Both the position numbers and the translations under genes were made by a program. The notes under the pieces are model-generated. The model saw only the letters and a program-made list of their open reading frames with translations. It ran no database searches and was not told the DNA's origin. DNA of 31,099 nucleotides from CAYSQW01 sp964433135. GTDB taxonomy: Bacteria; Acidobacteriota; Aminicenantia; Aminicenantales; Aminicenantaceae. The first letter of the stretch is position 1, and each line of letters opens with the position of its first letter. Of the stretch, positions 21,194 through 30,401 are shown piece after piece. Where the stretch lies: positions 1-31,099 of the forward strand of contig CAYSQW010000041.1 in NCBI GenBank assembly GCA_964433135.1. Reading direction: 5' to 3'.

Positions 21194-23986
21194 ATGTCTT
21201 TACAGAAAAAAAATTTTCCGAAGGGACCCCTTCGGGAGCGGGTGAAGGAATTCGAGTGCATTCAGTCCGTCGTCTCGATTATCGAAACGCCGGACATCTC
21301 CTCGGATGAAATGTTCCGGAGGATCGTTGATGTCCTTCCGTCCGGCTGGCAGCATCCCGAACGCTGCCGTGCCCGGCTCAAAATTCACAAGCAGGTTTTC
21401 CAGACGCCTGGATTTACCGAAACGACGTGGATGCAGCGGGTCCCGCTCCGGGCCGCCGGGAAGGAAGTCGGGTCCCTGGAGATCTGCTATACCGATGACG
21501 TGTCTCCTACCTACGATGCCGTATTTCTCCTCGAGGAAAAAAAACTCATCGAATTGATCGGAAACCTGATCGGTCGGCTTATCGAAGACCGACAAAGCGT
21601 GGGGGGATCTTACAGTGTCGCTCCGGCTGCAAAGGCCGCCGGGAAAAACAAGGCCGAATGGCGGGTCATCATGGACCTGCTCAGGGAAACGGATCCGCTG
21701 CACTACAAACGGATTCTTCGCCGGCTGATGAACCACCTGTACTGGCAGGGACTTCCCGGTGTCCAGAGTCTTTTCTATCACCTGACGCCCGAGTTCCAGA
21801 CCGACAACGAGTCCGACCTGAGTGAAAACCAGCCTCAGCCCATCCAGGATATCGAGCGGTTGAGTAAGGTTTTCAATGAAGCCCTTTGGATCGCCTCCCT
21901 GGTGTTTTCCGATGCCGAGCTTTCGGCCCTTATCAAAAAATGCATGAAGCAGGATAAGCTCGGTTTTCTCATGGTCGCCGCCGAGAAACGGGAGATTTCG
22001 GTGGTTGAAATCAAAGAGATCATTAACCGCATAACCAGTTCTATCCGCGAAGACGAACAGGCCCTGGATCCGGCCGACGATCTCCAGGCACGGATCGCTC
22101 TGGTCCGCCGTTTCTTGAGCGATCGGCTGCCCTTCATCCGGATCGCCCGGGATTATATGACCATCAGTGACTTCGGCCGGCTGCTTCCCCGGGTATACGG
22201 TCCGTCAAGAGGGACGGGAAAGCTGGGCGGAAAATCAGCGGGAATGATCCTGGCCGAGCACATCCTGCGCCGGAAAGCTGAGACCAATCCCATCCTGGGT
22301 ACGGTCAAGATCCCCGAATCCTGGTTCATCACTTCCGACGGGGTAATGGAATTCATTCACAATAACTTCCTGGAGAATTTCCAGAGTTTCAAGTTCCGGT
22401 CGATCGAGGAGATCAGGCAGAACTATCCCTATCTTGTCCAGGTCTGCAAGCAGTCGTTCTTCTCGCCGGATATGCTTTCCCAGCTCAAAATTATCCTCGA
22501 TGAGGCCGGGGAGAATCCCCTCGTTGTTCGCTCCTCGAGCTTGCTCGAGGACAGCTGCGGCTCGGCCTTTTCCGGAAAATACCGGAGCCTGTTTCTGGCC
22601 AACAACGGGACCAGGGAAGAACGCTTGGCCGCCCTTACAGATGCCGTGGCCGAGGTCTATGCGTCCCTCTTTAATCCCGACGCCATCGAATACCGGGCCG
22701 AGCGGGGTCTGCTCGAATATTACGAAGAGATGGGCGTTCTGATTCAGAAGGTGGTGGGGACGCGGATCGGTAAGTATTTTTTTCCGGCCTTCGCCGGAGT
22801 GGCCTTCAACAACAACGAATTCCGCTGGTCTCCCCGAATCAAGCGCGAGGACGGGGTGCTGCGGATGGTCGCCGGGCTGGGAACGCGCGCGGTCGACCGG
22901 GTCAGCAATGACTATCCGATTCTTCTCAGCCCAGGCCAGCCGGATATTCGGGTGAATGTCATGCCCGAGCAGATCATTCGTTATTCTCAGAAATCGATCG
23001 ATGTCATCAACCTGGAAACCCGGCGTTTCGAGACCCATCCGATTGAAGAGGTCATTAAGGAAGTCGAGCTGGATTTTCCGCTTTGGGACCGGCTGCTGTC
23101 GTTCTGGGATGGTCAGAGCATCCGCAGGGCGAGTGCCGCGATGGATCTGCCCCAGAATGAACCGGTCGTCGTGACCTTTGAAAACCTGCTCCGCCAAACG
23201 TCGTTCCTCCGCCAGATAAAGGAAATTATGTCCGTGCTCAAGGACACCTTCGGCATGCCGATGGACGTCGAGTTCGCCCATGACGGCAAGGACTTCTACA
23301 TCCTCCAGTGCCGCCCCCAGAGCAGCCTGGACGACGAGGAGGCGATCGCCATTCCGACCGGAATTCCGGACGAGCACAAACTGTTTTCGGCGCGGCGCTA
23401 CATCACCAACGCCGATGTTCGGGGAGTGAAGACGATCATCTATGTCGACCCCAAGGAGTACGGAAAGATATCTTCTCTTTCGGACATGGGAGCGGTGGGC
23501 GCCGCCGTGTCCCGACTCAATTCCATCTTGCCCCGGAAAAGCTTTATCCTGATGGGGCCAGGCCGCTGGGGGAGCCGGGGCGACATCAAGCTGGGCGTTC
23601 GGGTGTCGTATTCCGACATCAACAATGCGGCCATGCTGATCGAGATCGCCCGCAAGGTCGGCGATTATGTGCCCGACCTGTCCTTCGGTACGCATTTTTT
23701 TCAGGACCTGGTCGAATCCAGGATCCGCTACCTGGCGCTCTATCCCGATGACCGCAACGTTCTCTTCGACCATGATTTTTTTCGCAAATCGGTCAACTCC
23801 CTGGCCGGGCATTTGCCCGAGTACGCCTACTTGGCCTCTGTCCTTCGGGTTATCGACGTTCCCGAAATAACAGGGGGGCTCGAAGTCCGGGTTGTCATGG
23901 ACGGCGATCGGGAATCCGCTCTGGCTTTCCTGCAGGATCCCAAAAACAGCCGGGCGGAGGATACAGCCGACGAAGGCCGGAGCTGA
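21194..23986 (+). CDS. GAF-like / PEP-synthase-like ATP-grasp protein, unknown substrate
   Basis: From ATG 21194 (GGAGG 7-8 bases upstream; an in-frame ATG 18 codons earlier falls inside the terminator and is rejected) the protein has 930 residues. Residues about 12-135 resemble a GAF-like sensor found in signalling proteins (IIETPDISSDEMFRRIVDVL). The region at about 325-710 is the ATP-grasp domain of PEP synthase / pyruvate phosphate dikinase: GKLGGKSAGMILAEHIL, VVRSSSLLEDSCGSAFSGKY and the closing FYILQCRPQS. The phosphohistidine swivel domain and the PEP-binding barrel are absent. In their place are about 200 residues with a striking block (LMGPGRWGSRGDIKLGVRVS) that I cannot assign. It therefore cannot be a standard PEP synthase. 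It is more likely a nucleotide-dependent phosphotransferase or sensor. Its place between gdhA and icd hints at metabolic regulation. Confidence 0.85.
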   Translation: MSLQKKNFPKGPLRERVKEFECIQSVVSIIETPDISSDEMFRRIVDVLPSGWQHPERCRARLKIHKQVFQTPGFTETTWMQRVPLRAAGKEVGSLEICYTDDVSPTYDAVFLLEEKKLIELIGNLIGRLIEDRQSVGGSYSVAPAAKAAGKNKAEWRVIMDLLRETDPLHYKRILRRLMNHLYWQGLPGVQSLFYHLTPEFQTDNESDLSENQPQPIQDIERLSKVFNEALWIASLVFSDAELSALIKKCMKQDKLGFLMVAAEKREISVVEIKEIINRITSSIREDEQALDPADDLQARIALVRRFLSDRLPFIRIARDYMTISDFGRLLPRVYGPSRGTGKLGGKSAGMILAEHILRRKAETNPILGTVKIPESWFITSDGVMEFIHNNFLENFQSFKFRSIEEIRQNYPYLVQVCKQSFFSPDMLSQLKIILDEAGENPLVVRSSSLLEDSCGSAFSGKYRSLFLANNGTREERLAALTDAVAEVYASLFNPDAIEYRAERGLLEYYEEMGVLIQKVVGTRIGKYFFPAFAGVAFNNNEFRWSPRIKREDGVLRMVAGLGTRAVDRVSNDYPILLSPGQPDIRVNVMPEQIIRYSQKSIDVINLETRRFETHPIEEVIKEVELDFPLWDRLLSFWDGQSIRRASAAMDLPQNEPVVVTFENLLRQTSFLRQIKEIMSVLKDTFGMPMDVEFAHDGKDFYILQCRPQSSLDDEEAIAIPTGIPDEHKLFSARRYITNADVRGVKTIIYVDPKEYGKISSLSDMGAVGAAVSRLNSILPRKSFILMGPGRWGSRGDIKLGVRVSYSDINNAAMLIEIARKVGDYVPDLSFGTHFFQDLVESRIRYLALYPDDRNVLFDHDFFRKSVNSLAGHLPEYAYLASVLRVIDVPEITGGLEVRVVMDGDRESALAFLQDPKNSRAEDTADEGRS

Positions 23987-24197
23987 GCCGACGAATCCGG
24001 CTCCAGATCGAAATCCAGACGCCGTTTCCTGATATCGCTCAAGACCCATCTCGCTCTTCTCGGGGCGCTCCGCCGGGGGCCGTCACCGCAGTCCGGAGGT
24101 CCTCCCCGTCAGCCGCCGATGTGGAGTTTGTGCCCGGTTTTATCGGACACCTCGGTCTGACCTTCGCCGCCGGGAGAAAATCGTCCCCCTAAAGCGG

Positions 24198-24226
24198 TTG
24201 ACTCTTGCGCCGATTTCTTTTATCTT
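24198..24226 (+). promoter_or_regulatory. Promoter of icd
   Basis: TTGACT (24198-24203) and TATCTT (24221-24226) are 17 bases apart. The start at about 24233 gives a leader of about 70 bases that contains a palindrome. Confidence 0.6.
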
Positions 24227-24259
24227 AATTTCTTTGAAATATAAGGGAAATCGGTACGA

Positions 24260-24277
24260 TATTATCTGAGGATAATA
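24260..24277. promoter_or_regulatory. Perfect 7-bp inverted repeat in the icd leader
   Basis: TATTATC-TGAG-GATAATA reads the same on both strands apart from the 4-base centre and lies about 30-45 bases after the predicted start. It may be an operator for a dimeric regulator, or a leader hairpin. I know no matching named motif. Confidence 0.4.
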
Positions 24278-24303
24278 CGTTTAAAAATCAAAAAGGATTA
24301 AAA

Positions 24304-26532
24304 ATGAAAACAGCAAAGATTACCTGGACTGACACGGACGAAGCCCCGGCATTGGCCACCAAGGCGTTTCTTCCCATCCTGAAAGCCTATACGAAAGGAT
24401 CAGGAGTGGATATCGACTTGGCGGATATCTCACTGGCGGGCAGGATCATTGCCAATTTTCCGGAGAATCTCACCGAGGATCAAAAAAAGCCTGATTGGCT
24501 GAAAATCCTCGGCGATCTTTCCCTGACGCCCGAGGCGAATATCATCAAGCTTCCCAATATCAGCGCATCGATTCCCCAGCTCCAGGCCGCCATCAAGGAA
24601 CTGCGAGATAAGGGATATGATATCCCTGAATATCCTGAAGAACCCAAGAATGACGCGGAAAAGGCTCTCCAGAAAAAGTTTTCCGCGGTCCTCGGCTCCG
24701 CGGTCAACCCGGTTTTGCGTGAAGGCAATTCCGATCGTCGGCCGGCGGCATCCGTCAAGAAGTTCGCCCAAAAGAATCCCCACAAGATGATGAAAGATTG
24801 GCCAGAGTCGGGATCCAAGGCCCGTGTCGCTCACATGACGGAAAAAGATTTTTACGAGAGCGAGAAATCGACTACGATCGACAAGGCCTGCGATGTGAAA
24901 ATCGAGTTCGTGGATCGTGACGGAAAAGCATCCACCCTGAAGGAGAATCTGCATCTTATTGATGGGGAAGTCATCGATACGGCCGTGATGAACGTGGCGG
25001 CCCTGAGAAAATTCTACGCTGAGCAGATCGGGGAGGCCAAAAAGGACGGAGTGCTCCTGTCTCTGCACCTCAAAGCGACCATGATGAAGATCTCCGATCC
25101 TATCATGTTCGGTCACTGCGTTTCGGTCTACTACAAGGAAGCTCTCGATAAACATGCGGATACCCTCAAGGAGATCGGCGCCAATGTCAATAACGGCTTG
25201 GCTGATGTCCTGGATAAGCTTAAAAAACTTCCCGCCGAAAAAAAAGCCGAAATCGAGGCCGATATCGAAGCCGTCTATAAATACCAGCCTGCCTTGGCCA
25301 TGGTCGATTCGAGACGTGGGATTACGAATCTCCACGTTCCCAACAACATCATCGTTGACGCCTCTATGCCCAATGTCGTGCGAGACGGCGGCAAAATGTG
25401 GAACAATGACGATGAGCTTCAGGACTGCATCGCGATGATTCCCGATAGAAGCTATGCGCTGATGTACAAAGAGATCCTGGAGAATGCGAAAAAGCTCGGA
25501 CAGTTCGATCCCTCCACAATGGGGAATGTTTCCAATGTGGGTTTGATGGCGCAGAAAGCCGAGGAGTACGGCTCGCATGACAAGACGTTCGAGGCTTCCG
25601 GCGAAGGAACCATCCGGGTCATGGATGATGCGGGCAAGGTTCTTTTGGAGCAGGCCGTGGAAACGGGTGATATATTCAGGATGTGTCAGGCGAAAGACAT
25701 CCCCATCAGGGATTGGGTCAAACTGGCCGTGAAACGCGCCAGATCTTCCGGCTCTCCGGCAATCTTCTGGCTGGATGAAAACCGGGGACACGATGCGGAG
25801 ATCATCAGGAAAGTGAACAAGTATCTGCCCGAGCATGACACCTCCGGTCTGGATATCCGGATCATGACGACGCAGGATGCCATGAGATTCACCCTGGAGA
25901 GAACGCGAAGGGGAGAGGATACGATCTCCGTTACGGGCAATGTGCTCAGAGATTATCTCACGGACCTTTTCCCGATCCTCGAGTTGGGCACCAGCGCGAG
26001 GGTGCTGTCCATCGTTCCGCTTCTGAAAGGTGGAGGATTGTTCGAGACGGGTGCGGGAGGATCCGCGCCCAAACACGTCCAACAGCTTTTAAAAGAAGGT
26101 CACACACGGTGGGATTCCCTGGGAGAGTATTGCGCGCTTGTTCCCTCCCTGGATTTGATCGTCGAGAATACGGGTAACGAAAAAGCGGCCGTCCTGGCGG
26201 AAACCCTCGACGTCGCTATCGCCAAGTATCTGGAAAACGGCAGGCTTCCTTCCCGGAAGGTCAACGAGATCGACAACCGCGGGAGCACGTTTTATCTGGC
26301 ACTGTACTGGGCTCAGGCTCTGGCCGCCCAGGATAAAGATGAAGCGATACGTGAACGTTTGTTGCCGGTGGCCAAGGCTCTGGAAGAGAATGAAAACAAG
26401 ATCACCGAAGAACTGCTGGCGGCCCAGGGAAAACCGGCGGATATCGGCGGCTATTACATCCCCGATGAAGAGAAGGCCGTAAAGACCATGCGTCCCAGCC
26501 CGACGTTCAACGCCATTATCGACGGGATGTAA
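24304..26532 (+). CDS. icd: NADP-dependent isocitrate dehydrogenase, monomeric type
   Basis: It oxidises isocitrate to 2-oxoglutarate and CO2 in the citric acid cycle, producing NADPH in the cytoplasm. The 742 residues match the large single-chain IDH family (about 740), not the 420-residue dimeric type. Characteristic blocks are TWTDTDEAPALATKAFLPI at the N-terminus, FAQKNPHKMMKDWPESGSKA, VDSRRGITNLHVPNNIIVDA and SMPNVVRDGGKMWNNDDELQ, with FWLDENRGHDAEI and GGLFETGAGGSAPKHVQQL near the C-terminus. ATG 24304 follows an AAAGGATTAAAA ribosome binding site. It has its own promoter and a perfect terminator, so it is a single-gene unit. Its product 2-oxoglutarate is the substrate of the glutamate dehydrogenase encoded upstream. 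Confidence 0.96.
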   Translation: MKTAKITWTDTDEAPALATKAFLPILKAYTKGSGVDIDLADISLAGRIIANFPENLTEDQKKPDWLKILGDLSLTPEANIIKLPNISASIPQLQAAIKELRDKGYDIPEYPEEPKNDAEKALQKKFSAVLGSAVNPVLREGNSDRRPAASVKKFAQKNPHKMMKDWPESGSKARVAHMTEKDFYESEKSTTIDKACDVKIEFVDRDGKASTLKENLHLIDGEVIDTAVMNVAALRKFYAEQIGEAKKDGVLLSLHLKATMMKISDPIMFGHCVSVYYKEALDKHADTLKEIGANVNNGLADVLDKLKKLPAEKKAEIEADIEAVYKYQPALAMVDSRRGITNLHVPNNIIVDASMPNVVRDGGKMWNNDDELQDCIAMIPDRSYALMYKEILENAKKLGQFDPSTMGNVSNVGLMAQKAEEYGSHDKTFEASGEGTIRVMDDAGKVLLEQAVETGDIFRMCQAKDIPIRDWVKLAVKRARSSGSPAIFWLDENRGHDAEIIRKVNKYLPEHDTSGLDIRIMTTQDAMRFTLERTRRGEDTISVTGNVLRDYLTDLFPILELGTSARVLSIVPLLKGGGLFETGAGGSAPKHVQQLLKEGHTRWDSLGEYCALVPSLDLIVENTGNEKAAVLAETLDVAIAKYLENGRLPSRKVNEIDNRGSTFYLALYWAQALAAQDKDEAIRERLLPVAKALEENENKITEELLAAQGKPADIGGYYIPDEEKAVKTMRPSPTFNAIIDGM

Positions 26533-26558
26533 CAATACGGAATCGGTTAGATTTTCTA

Positions 26559-26591
26559 AGGGCCTCTTCTGAGAAGAGGCCCTTTTTTTTT
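26559..26591 (+). terminator. Intrinsic terminator after icd
   Basis: A perfect 11-bp stem, AGGGCCTCTTC and GAAGAGGCCCT, with a TGA loop is followed by an unbroken run of T. It also lies between the convergent icd and esterase genes. An A tract on the other side is short, so it mainly serves icd. Confidence 0.95.
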
Positions 26592-26612
26592 ATTAAGGAT
26601 AATATGATTTGG

Positions 26613-28244
26613 TCAATATTTCCATTTTAAAGTGTCCGCGCCGTCGGGAGCGGTTTTCGTAATGTATTCTTCGAATATTTCATACAGTTCCGAACCCCGG
26701 GGCCCCCAGACATGGCGTTCTCCGTCTCCGTAAACCACTTCCCCGTCATAATAAGGATTCGTGGTGTTTTCAAGAAACTCCTCCATAAGAACCACGGCGA
26801 GATTTAAATAGTAATTGTCCATGTCTCCTACGTAGATATGGATTTTCCCCTTGAGTTTCGGCCCGAGCCGGGACCAGTTGTTCTCCAAATAAAAACGAAG
26901 ATCGTATTTTTTCCAGTGTTCGGCTGTTTCATGGTCGATTTCTCCGGTCACCCAATCCATGAGCGGTTGGGGATAACCATCGCTTCCTATGGGACTGAAG
27001 ACGGCTTCCCAGATAGCGCGCTGCGCTCCGGAGCGGTGTTTGGGTCCGATGATCCTTTCATAACGATAGGTGTCCGGAATGGTCCGAAGGATCCGGCCGT
27101 TGGTGTCTCTCATACCGGGGCGGGGCACTTTCAGCCACTCATATTCCGTATAGAAAGCGTTCTCGTCTTCGTAAATATTGAAAATTTCATACCATCTGAA
27201 ATCCACGGGATCCGGCGCCAGCGGCCAAGTGCCCCCGAAAAATTCCGGGTGAAACACCTGCAGGGCCAGGGCGATCCAACCACCGGTGGATCCGCCCGAA
27301 AGCACTCTTGCATAGGGCTTGCGGATGATCCGGAAATTTTCTTCCAGATAGGGGATGAGCTCCTGCATGATGGCATCGCCGTAAGGGCCGGTGTTGGGGG
27401 AGTTGACCCCGTAAGAATCGTCGTAATAAGGACAGGGATGCTGGAATGTCACCGCCAGCATCCTCGGACAATCGTCCGAATTCCAGTAGTCGTAGAAATC
27501 CGTGTCCGGGCGAAATCCGTGCGGCGCCCGCAAGGAGAAGTGACCCTGCTGATAGTGAACCGGATAATAAATGTCGGGATGTGCCGCATATCCCTTGGGA
27601 AGCAGGATCGTCGCGCCCAGGTAAATGGGCTGCCCCCAGAATTCGGATAGGATATCGCTCTTGAATTTGATGCGCTTGACCCATTCCGTGTCTTGGGGGA
27701 TTTGAACGGGCGGAATGACGTTTTTGCAGCTCAAGCGAATGGTTTGAGGTTTTTCTGGATCGATGGATATTTTTTGCACATCGCTGTAGAGATTGCCGGG
27801 CGACCGGTTCCATCTCTGTCCTTCCCATTGGTCATTGTGCAGCCAAAGCGTATGACCGTCGGATCGTTTGAATTCCGTGTACTTGTTTATGAATCCCTGT
27901 ATATAATAGGTGCCGGAGGGAATGTCCTCAATGCTCTTCAAGATATAGCCGGGAACATCCCCGTCGATGGTTATGGGAACTTCCGGTTTCAAGTCGAAGA
28001 TATCTTGACCCCAAATGGGAATCCCCGTGTAGCCTACCTTTAAGCGAGGCTCGTGGTCATCGGTTTTAGAAATCATGACAAATGCGCGCCCCGTGATATT
28101 TTGGGCGTGGGCATCCGAGGGAAATGTTATTTCGAATTTCAATTTCGAGGATTTATTTTCGGTTTCGGGAATAACGAAGGGGCAGCAAAAAATGATGAGA
28201 AAAAACATCAGAAGAACCGGTTTTTTCATTTTAAGCGTTTGCAT
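26613..28244 (-). CDS. Secreted putative esterase (enterochelin-esterase/esterase D-like alpha/beta hydrolase)
   Basis: The 543-residue product has an N-terminal signal peptide (MKKPVLLMFFLIIFCCPFVIP). A beta-sandwich-like region of about 180 residues resembles the N-terminal domain of enterochelin esterases. An alpha/beta hydrolase domain starts at about residue 205 (IYLGATILLPKGY). The nucleophile is Ser319 in LSGGSTGG. GDMDNYY and ERHVWGPRG near the C-terminus probably supply the acid and the His. Substrate is unknown; the family includes esterases on siderophores, carbohydrate esters and others. ATG 28244 has AAAGGAGG 8 bases upstream. It is divergent from the S10 peptidase gene with about 410 bases between, and has its own promoter. 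No iron-uptake genes flank it, so a role in siderophore breakdown is not supported. Confidence 0.88.
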   Translation of the reverse strand: MQTLKMKKPVLLMFFLIIFCCPFVIPETENKSSKLKFEITFPSDAHAQNITGRAFVMISKTDDHEPRLKVGYTGIPIWGQDIFDLKPEVPITIDGDVPGYILKSIEDIPSGTYYIQGFINKYTEFKRSDGHTLWLHNDQWEGQRWNRSPGNLYSDVQKISIDPEKPQTIRLSCKNVIPPVQIPQDTEWVKRIKFKSDILSEFWGQPIYLGATILLPKGYAAHPDIYYPVHYQQGHFSLRAPHGFRPDTDFYDYWNSDDCPRMLAVTFQHPCPYYDDSYGVNSPNTGPYGDAIMQELIPYLEENFRIIRKPYARVLSGGSTGGWIALALQVFHPEFFGGTWPLAPDPVDFRWYEIFNIYEDENAFYTEYEWLKVPRPGMRDTNGRILRTIPDTYRYERIIGPKHRSGAQRAIWEAVFSPIGSDGYPQPLMDWVTGEIDHETAEHWKKYDLRFYLENNWSRLGPKLKGKIHIYVGDMDNYYLNLAVVLMEEFLENTTNPYYDGEVVYGDGERHVWGPRGSELYEIFEEYITKTAPDGADTLKWKY

Positions 28245-28421
28245 GGATGAAACCTCCTTTAGACAAACTGTTTCCGTCCGTAGAAATGCGGCGTGGGAAG
28301 TGAGCTAAATGAGGGGTGGGGAGATGGGAGCTGAGGGATGAATGCAAATTTAACCCGTCTCCATAAATCCTGCCCTTTTCTTTCCCTGACGCCGGCGCGC
28401 CCGTTGAAGCGTTTCTTCTAA

Positions 28422-28450
28422 ATTATACTCTCCACTATACGCATTGTGAA
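28422..28450 (-). promoter_or_regulatory. Promoter of the secreted esterase
   Basis: On the minus strand -35 TTCACA (28445-28450) and a perfect -10 TATAAT (28422-28427) lie 17 bases apart. The leader would be about 170 bases. Confidence 0.7.
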
Positions 28451-28567
28451 GGCGATTTGTCTTCGTCTTCCCGTTGGATTCATCTCAATAAAGCCTTTTT
28501 CCTTTGACATCGCCGTCAGAACCGATATCCTTGGTGGGTTATTTTTGAGGCGGGAGGTTCCCTTTCA

Positions 28568-28596
28568 TTAACCCGACTGAAAAAATCATGTATAAT
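28568..28596 (+). promoter_or_regulatory. Promoter of the S10 peptidase
   Basis: A perfect -10 TATAAT (28591-28596) lies 17 bases after a -35 TTAACC (28568-28573, 4/6). The start near 28603 gives a leader of about 50 bases with a GGTGGAGGTG ribosome binding site. Confidence 0.7.
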
Positions 28597-28654
28597 ACAT
28601 CACCTTTGAGCGATCAAGAAATATTTCCCAATCAATTTTAGGTGGAGGTGTTGT

Positions 28655-30193
28655 ATGTTGAAAAAAATATTCATCACCACGACGGTGATTATGCTGTGTG
28701 GTCTGGGGGCCTATTCCACTCAGGAAGCGGTAAGCCAAGCGGACGAGAAAGGGGGCGACAAGCCCGTTCGGGCCGAGGAAAAGTTTTCGCGGACATCTCA
28801 CCGGGCCCGCATCGGAGGAGTAGACCTTCATTACACGGCGACCGCGGGGCAGCTCGTTCTGCGCCATCCCGACGGTAGGGCGCGGGCCAATCAATTTTTC
28901 GTCGCTTACACCCGTGACGACCAAAAAGATGTCGGCAGCCGCCCCATCACTTTCGCGTATAACGGAGGACCCGGCGCGGCCACGATCTGGCTCCACATGG
29001 GAGTCTTGGGTCCCAAGCGCGTGCAGATGGCGGAAGAAGGATTCCAGCCTTCTCCTCCCTATACTCTGGTTGATAATCCCTTTTCGCTGCTCGATGTGAC
29101 GGATATCGTCGCCGTCGATGCGATGTCGACAGGATTCAGCCGTCCGGTCGAGGGGGAAGATCCTCAACAGTTTCACGGGGTACAACCGGACCTCGAAGCG
29201 TTTGCGGAGTTCATCCGGCTCTATCTCACCAAATTCAACCGTTGGTCCTCGCCGAAATATCTGCTGGGTGAAAGCTACGGCACCGTTAGGTCGGCCGGAC
29301 TATCCGCGGAACTGCAGCGCCGGCATGGGATCGAGCTTAACGGCATTGTGCTCGTGTCCTCGGTGATCGATTTCCGAACCCTGTATGATACTCCCGGAAA
29401 TGATCTGCACTATATCGTGTTTCTTCCCACGTATACGGCGACTGCCTGGTATCACAAGAAACTGCCTTCGGATCTTCAGGGGGATCTTGAAGATGTCCTC
29501 AAAGAGGCCCGGGAATTCGCTTTTGGGGAGTATCTGCTTGCGCTGACCAAGGGAAACCGGCTGTCGGAAGAAGAAAATCGCTCGGTGACTGAGAAGGCGG
29601 CCCGCTATACCGGTTTATCTGTGGATTTCATACGGCAGTCCAATCTACGGGTGACTCCCTCCCGTTTCCGCAAGGAGCTGCTGCGGGACCGGCGCTTGAT
29701 GACCGGTCGGCTCGACAGCCGATTCACCGGGATCGATGCCGATGCCGCGGGGGAGCGGCAGGAATTCGATCCGTCGAATACGGCGCTTCAGGGAGCTTAT
29801 ACGGCTCTTTTCCATGACTACGTCCGCAATGATCTCGGGTGGGAATCCGATCTCCACTACTACACCAGCGGGCCTGTGCGGCCCTGGGATTACGGGACGC
29901 AGTACCAGGCGCATTACCTGAATCTGATCGATTCGCTCCGCAGCACGATGGCGCGCAATCCCGCGCTCAAGGTTTTTGTGGCCAACGGTTACTACGATAT
30001 GGCGACGCCTTTTGCGGGAACGGAATGGACGTTCGATCATCTCGGATTCGATGCGACATATCGTGAGCGCGTGAGCATGGGGTATTATCAGGCCGGCCAT
30101 ATGATGTACATCCGGCCGGAGATGCTGAAGAAGTTCAAGCAGGATGTCGCGAGCTTCATCGAATCCACCCGAAGGTCGCTTCAGGAGAAGTGA
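28655..30193 (+). CDS. Secreted S10-family serine carboxypeptidase
   Basis: S10 peptidases remove C-terminal amino acids, usually at acidic pH. The 512-residue product has a signal peptide (MLKKIFITTTVIMLCGLGAYS). The oxyanion-site block FAYNGGPGAATIWLHMG is present, and the catalytic triad fits Ser207 (LLGESYGT), Asp448 (NGYYDMATPF) and His482 (QAGHMMYI). All three are in the right order and spacing, so the enzyme is probably active in the periplasm or outside the cell. ATG 28655 has GGAGG 6 bases upstream. It is divergent from a secreted esterase; both suggest use of external polymers or peptides. A hairpin (30249-30266) follows the gene. Confidence 0.93.
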   Translation: MLKKIFITTTVIMLCGLGAYSTQEAVSQADEKGGDKPVRAEEKFSRTSHRARIGGVDLHYTATAGQLVLRHPDGRARANQFFVAYTRDDQKDVGSRPITFAYNGGPGAATIWLHMGVLGPKRVQMAEEGFQPSPPYTLVDNPFSLLDVTDIVAVDAMSTGFSRPVEGEDPQQFHGVQPDLEAFAEFIRLYLTKFNRWSSPKYLLGESYGTVRSAGLSAELQRRHGIELNGIVLVSSVIDFRTLYDTPGNDLHYIVFLPTYTATAWYHKKLPSDLQGDLEDVLKEAREFAFGEYLLALTKGNRLSEEENRSVTEKAARYTGLSVDFIRQSNLRVTPSRFRKELLRDRRLMTGRLDSRFTGIDADAAGERQEFDPSNTALQGAYTALFHDYVRNDLGWESDLHYYTSGPVRPWDYGTQYQAHYLNLIDSLRSTMARNPALKVFVANGYYDMATPFAGTEWTFDHLGFDATYRERVSMGYYQAGHMMYIRPEMLKKFKQDVASFIESTRRSLQEK

Positions 30194-30248
30194 GCGAAAC
30201 TCCGAGAGCATACAGGTTTTGTCCGAAGAGAGGGAAGGTGGCGGGGTT

Positions 30249-30266
30249 CGGTCTGGGATAAGACCG
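30249..30266 (+). terminator. Weak hairpin after the S10 peptidase gene
   Basis: CGGTCT and AGACCG form a 6-bp stem with loop GGGATA, followed by a short GC stretch and a T-containing tail (GTTTTG). It is a modest terminator candidate. Confidence 0.35.
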
Positions 30267-30281
30267 CCGCGTGTTTTGAAC

Positions 30282-30311
30282 TTGCCAATATCGTTTGTCA
30301 GAAGGTATGAT
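30282..30311 (+). promoter_or_regulatory. Promoter of the small lipoprotein gene
   Basis: TTGCCA (30282-30287) and TATGAT (30306-30311), each 5/6 to consensus, are 18 bases apart. The leader would be about 85 bases. Confidence 0.6.
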
Positions 30312-30401
30312 GGAATGAACAAGCATGATATGTGATCTCCATTTGGCGTCCCCCCCCGGAGCGTGAATCGAGATGGACGACATCTGGGAAGGGATTCCGC
30401 C

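Larger units (their letters stand above)
23987..24303. other. 317-base region upstream of icd
   Basis: No gene is seen. It contains a 6-bp hairpin near the preceding stop (GAGCCG...CGGCTC, about 23985-24003, no T tract), a GC-rich stretch without recognised content, the icd promoter and the palindrome at 24260-24277. Confidence 0.6.
28245..28654. other. 410-base divergent intergenic region
   Basis: It contains the esterase promoter (28422-28450, minus) and the S10 peptidase promoter (28568-28596, plus). The rest shows no gene, repeat or clear hairpin. Confidence 0.7.

Noticed and set aside
22235..24049. Minus-strand open frame of 604 codons opposite the ATP-grasp gene
   Set aside because: It is antisense to a gene with clear family motifs, has no recognisable domain, and is explained by GC-rich codon bias.
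24430..26082. Minus-strand open frame of 550 codons opposite icd
   Set aside because: It lies wholly inside icd and shows no family motif or convincing start.
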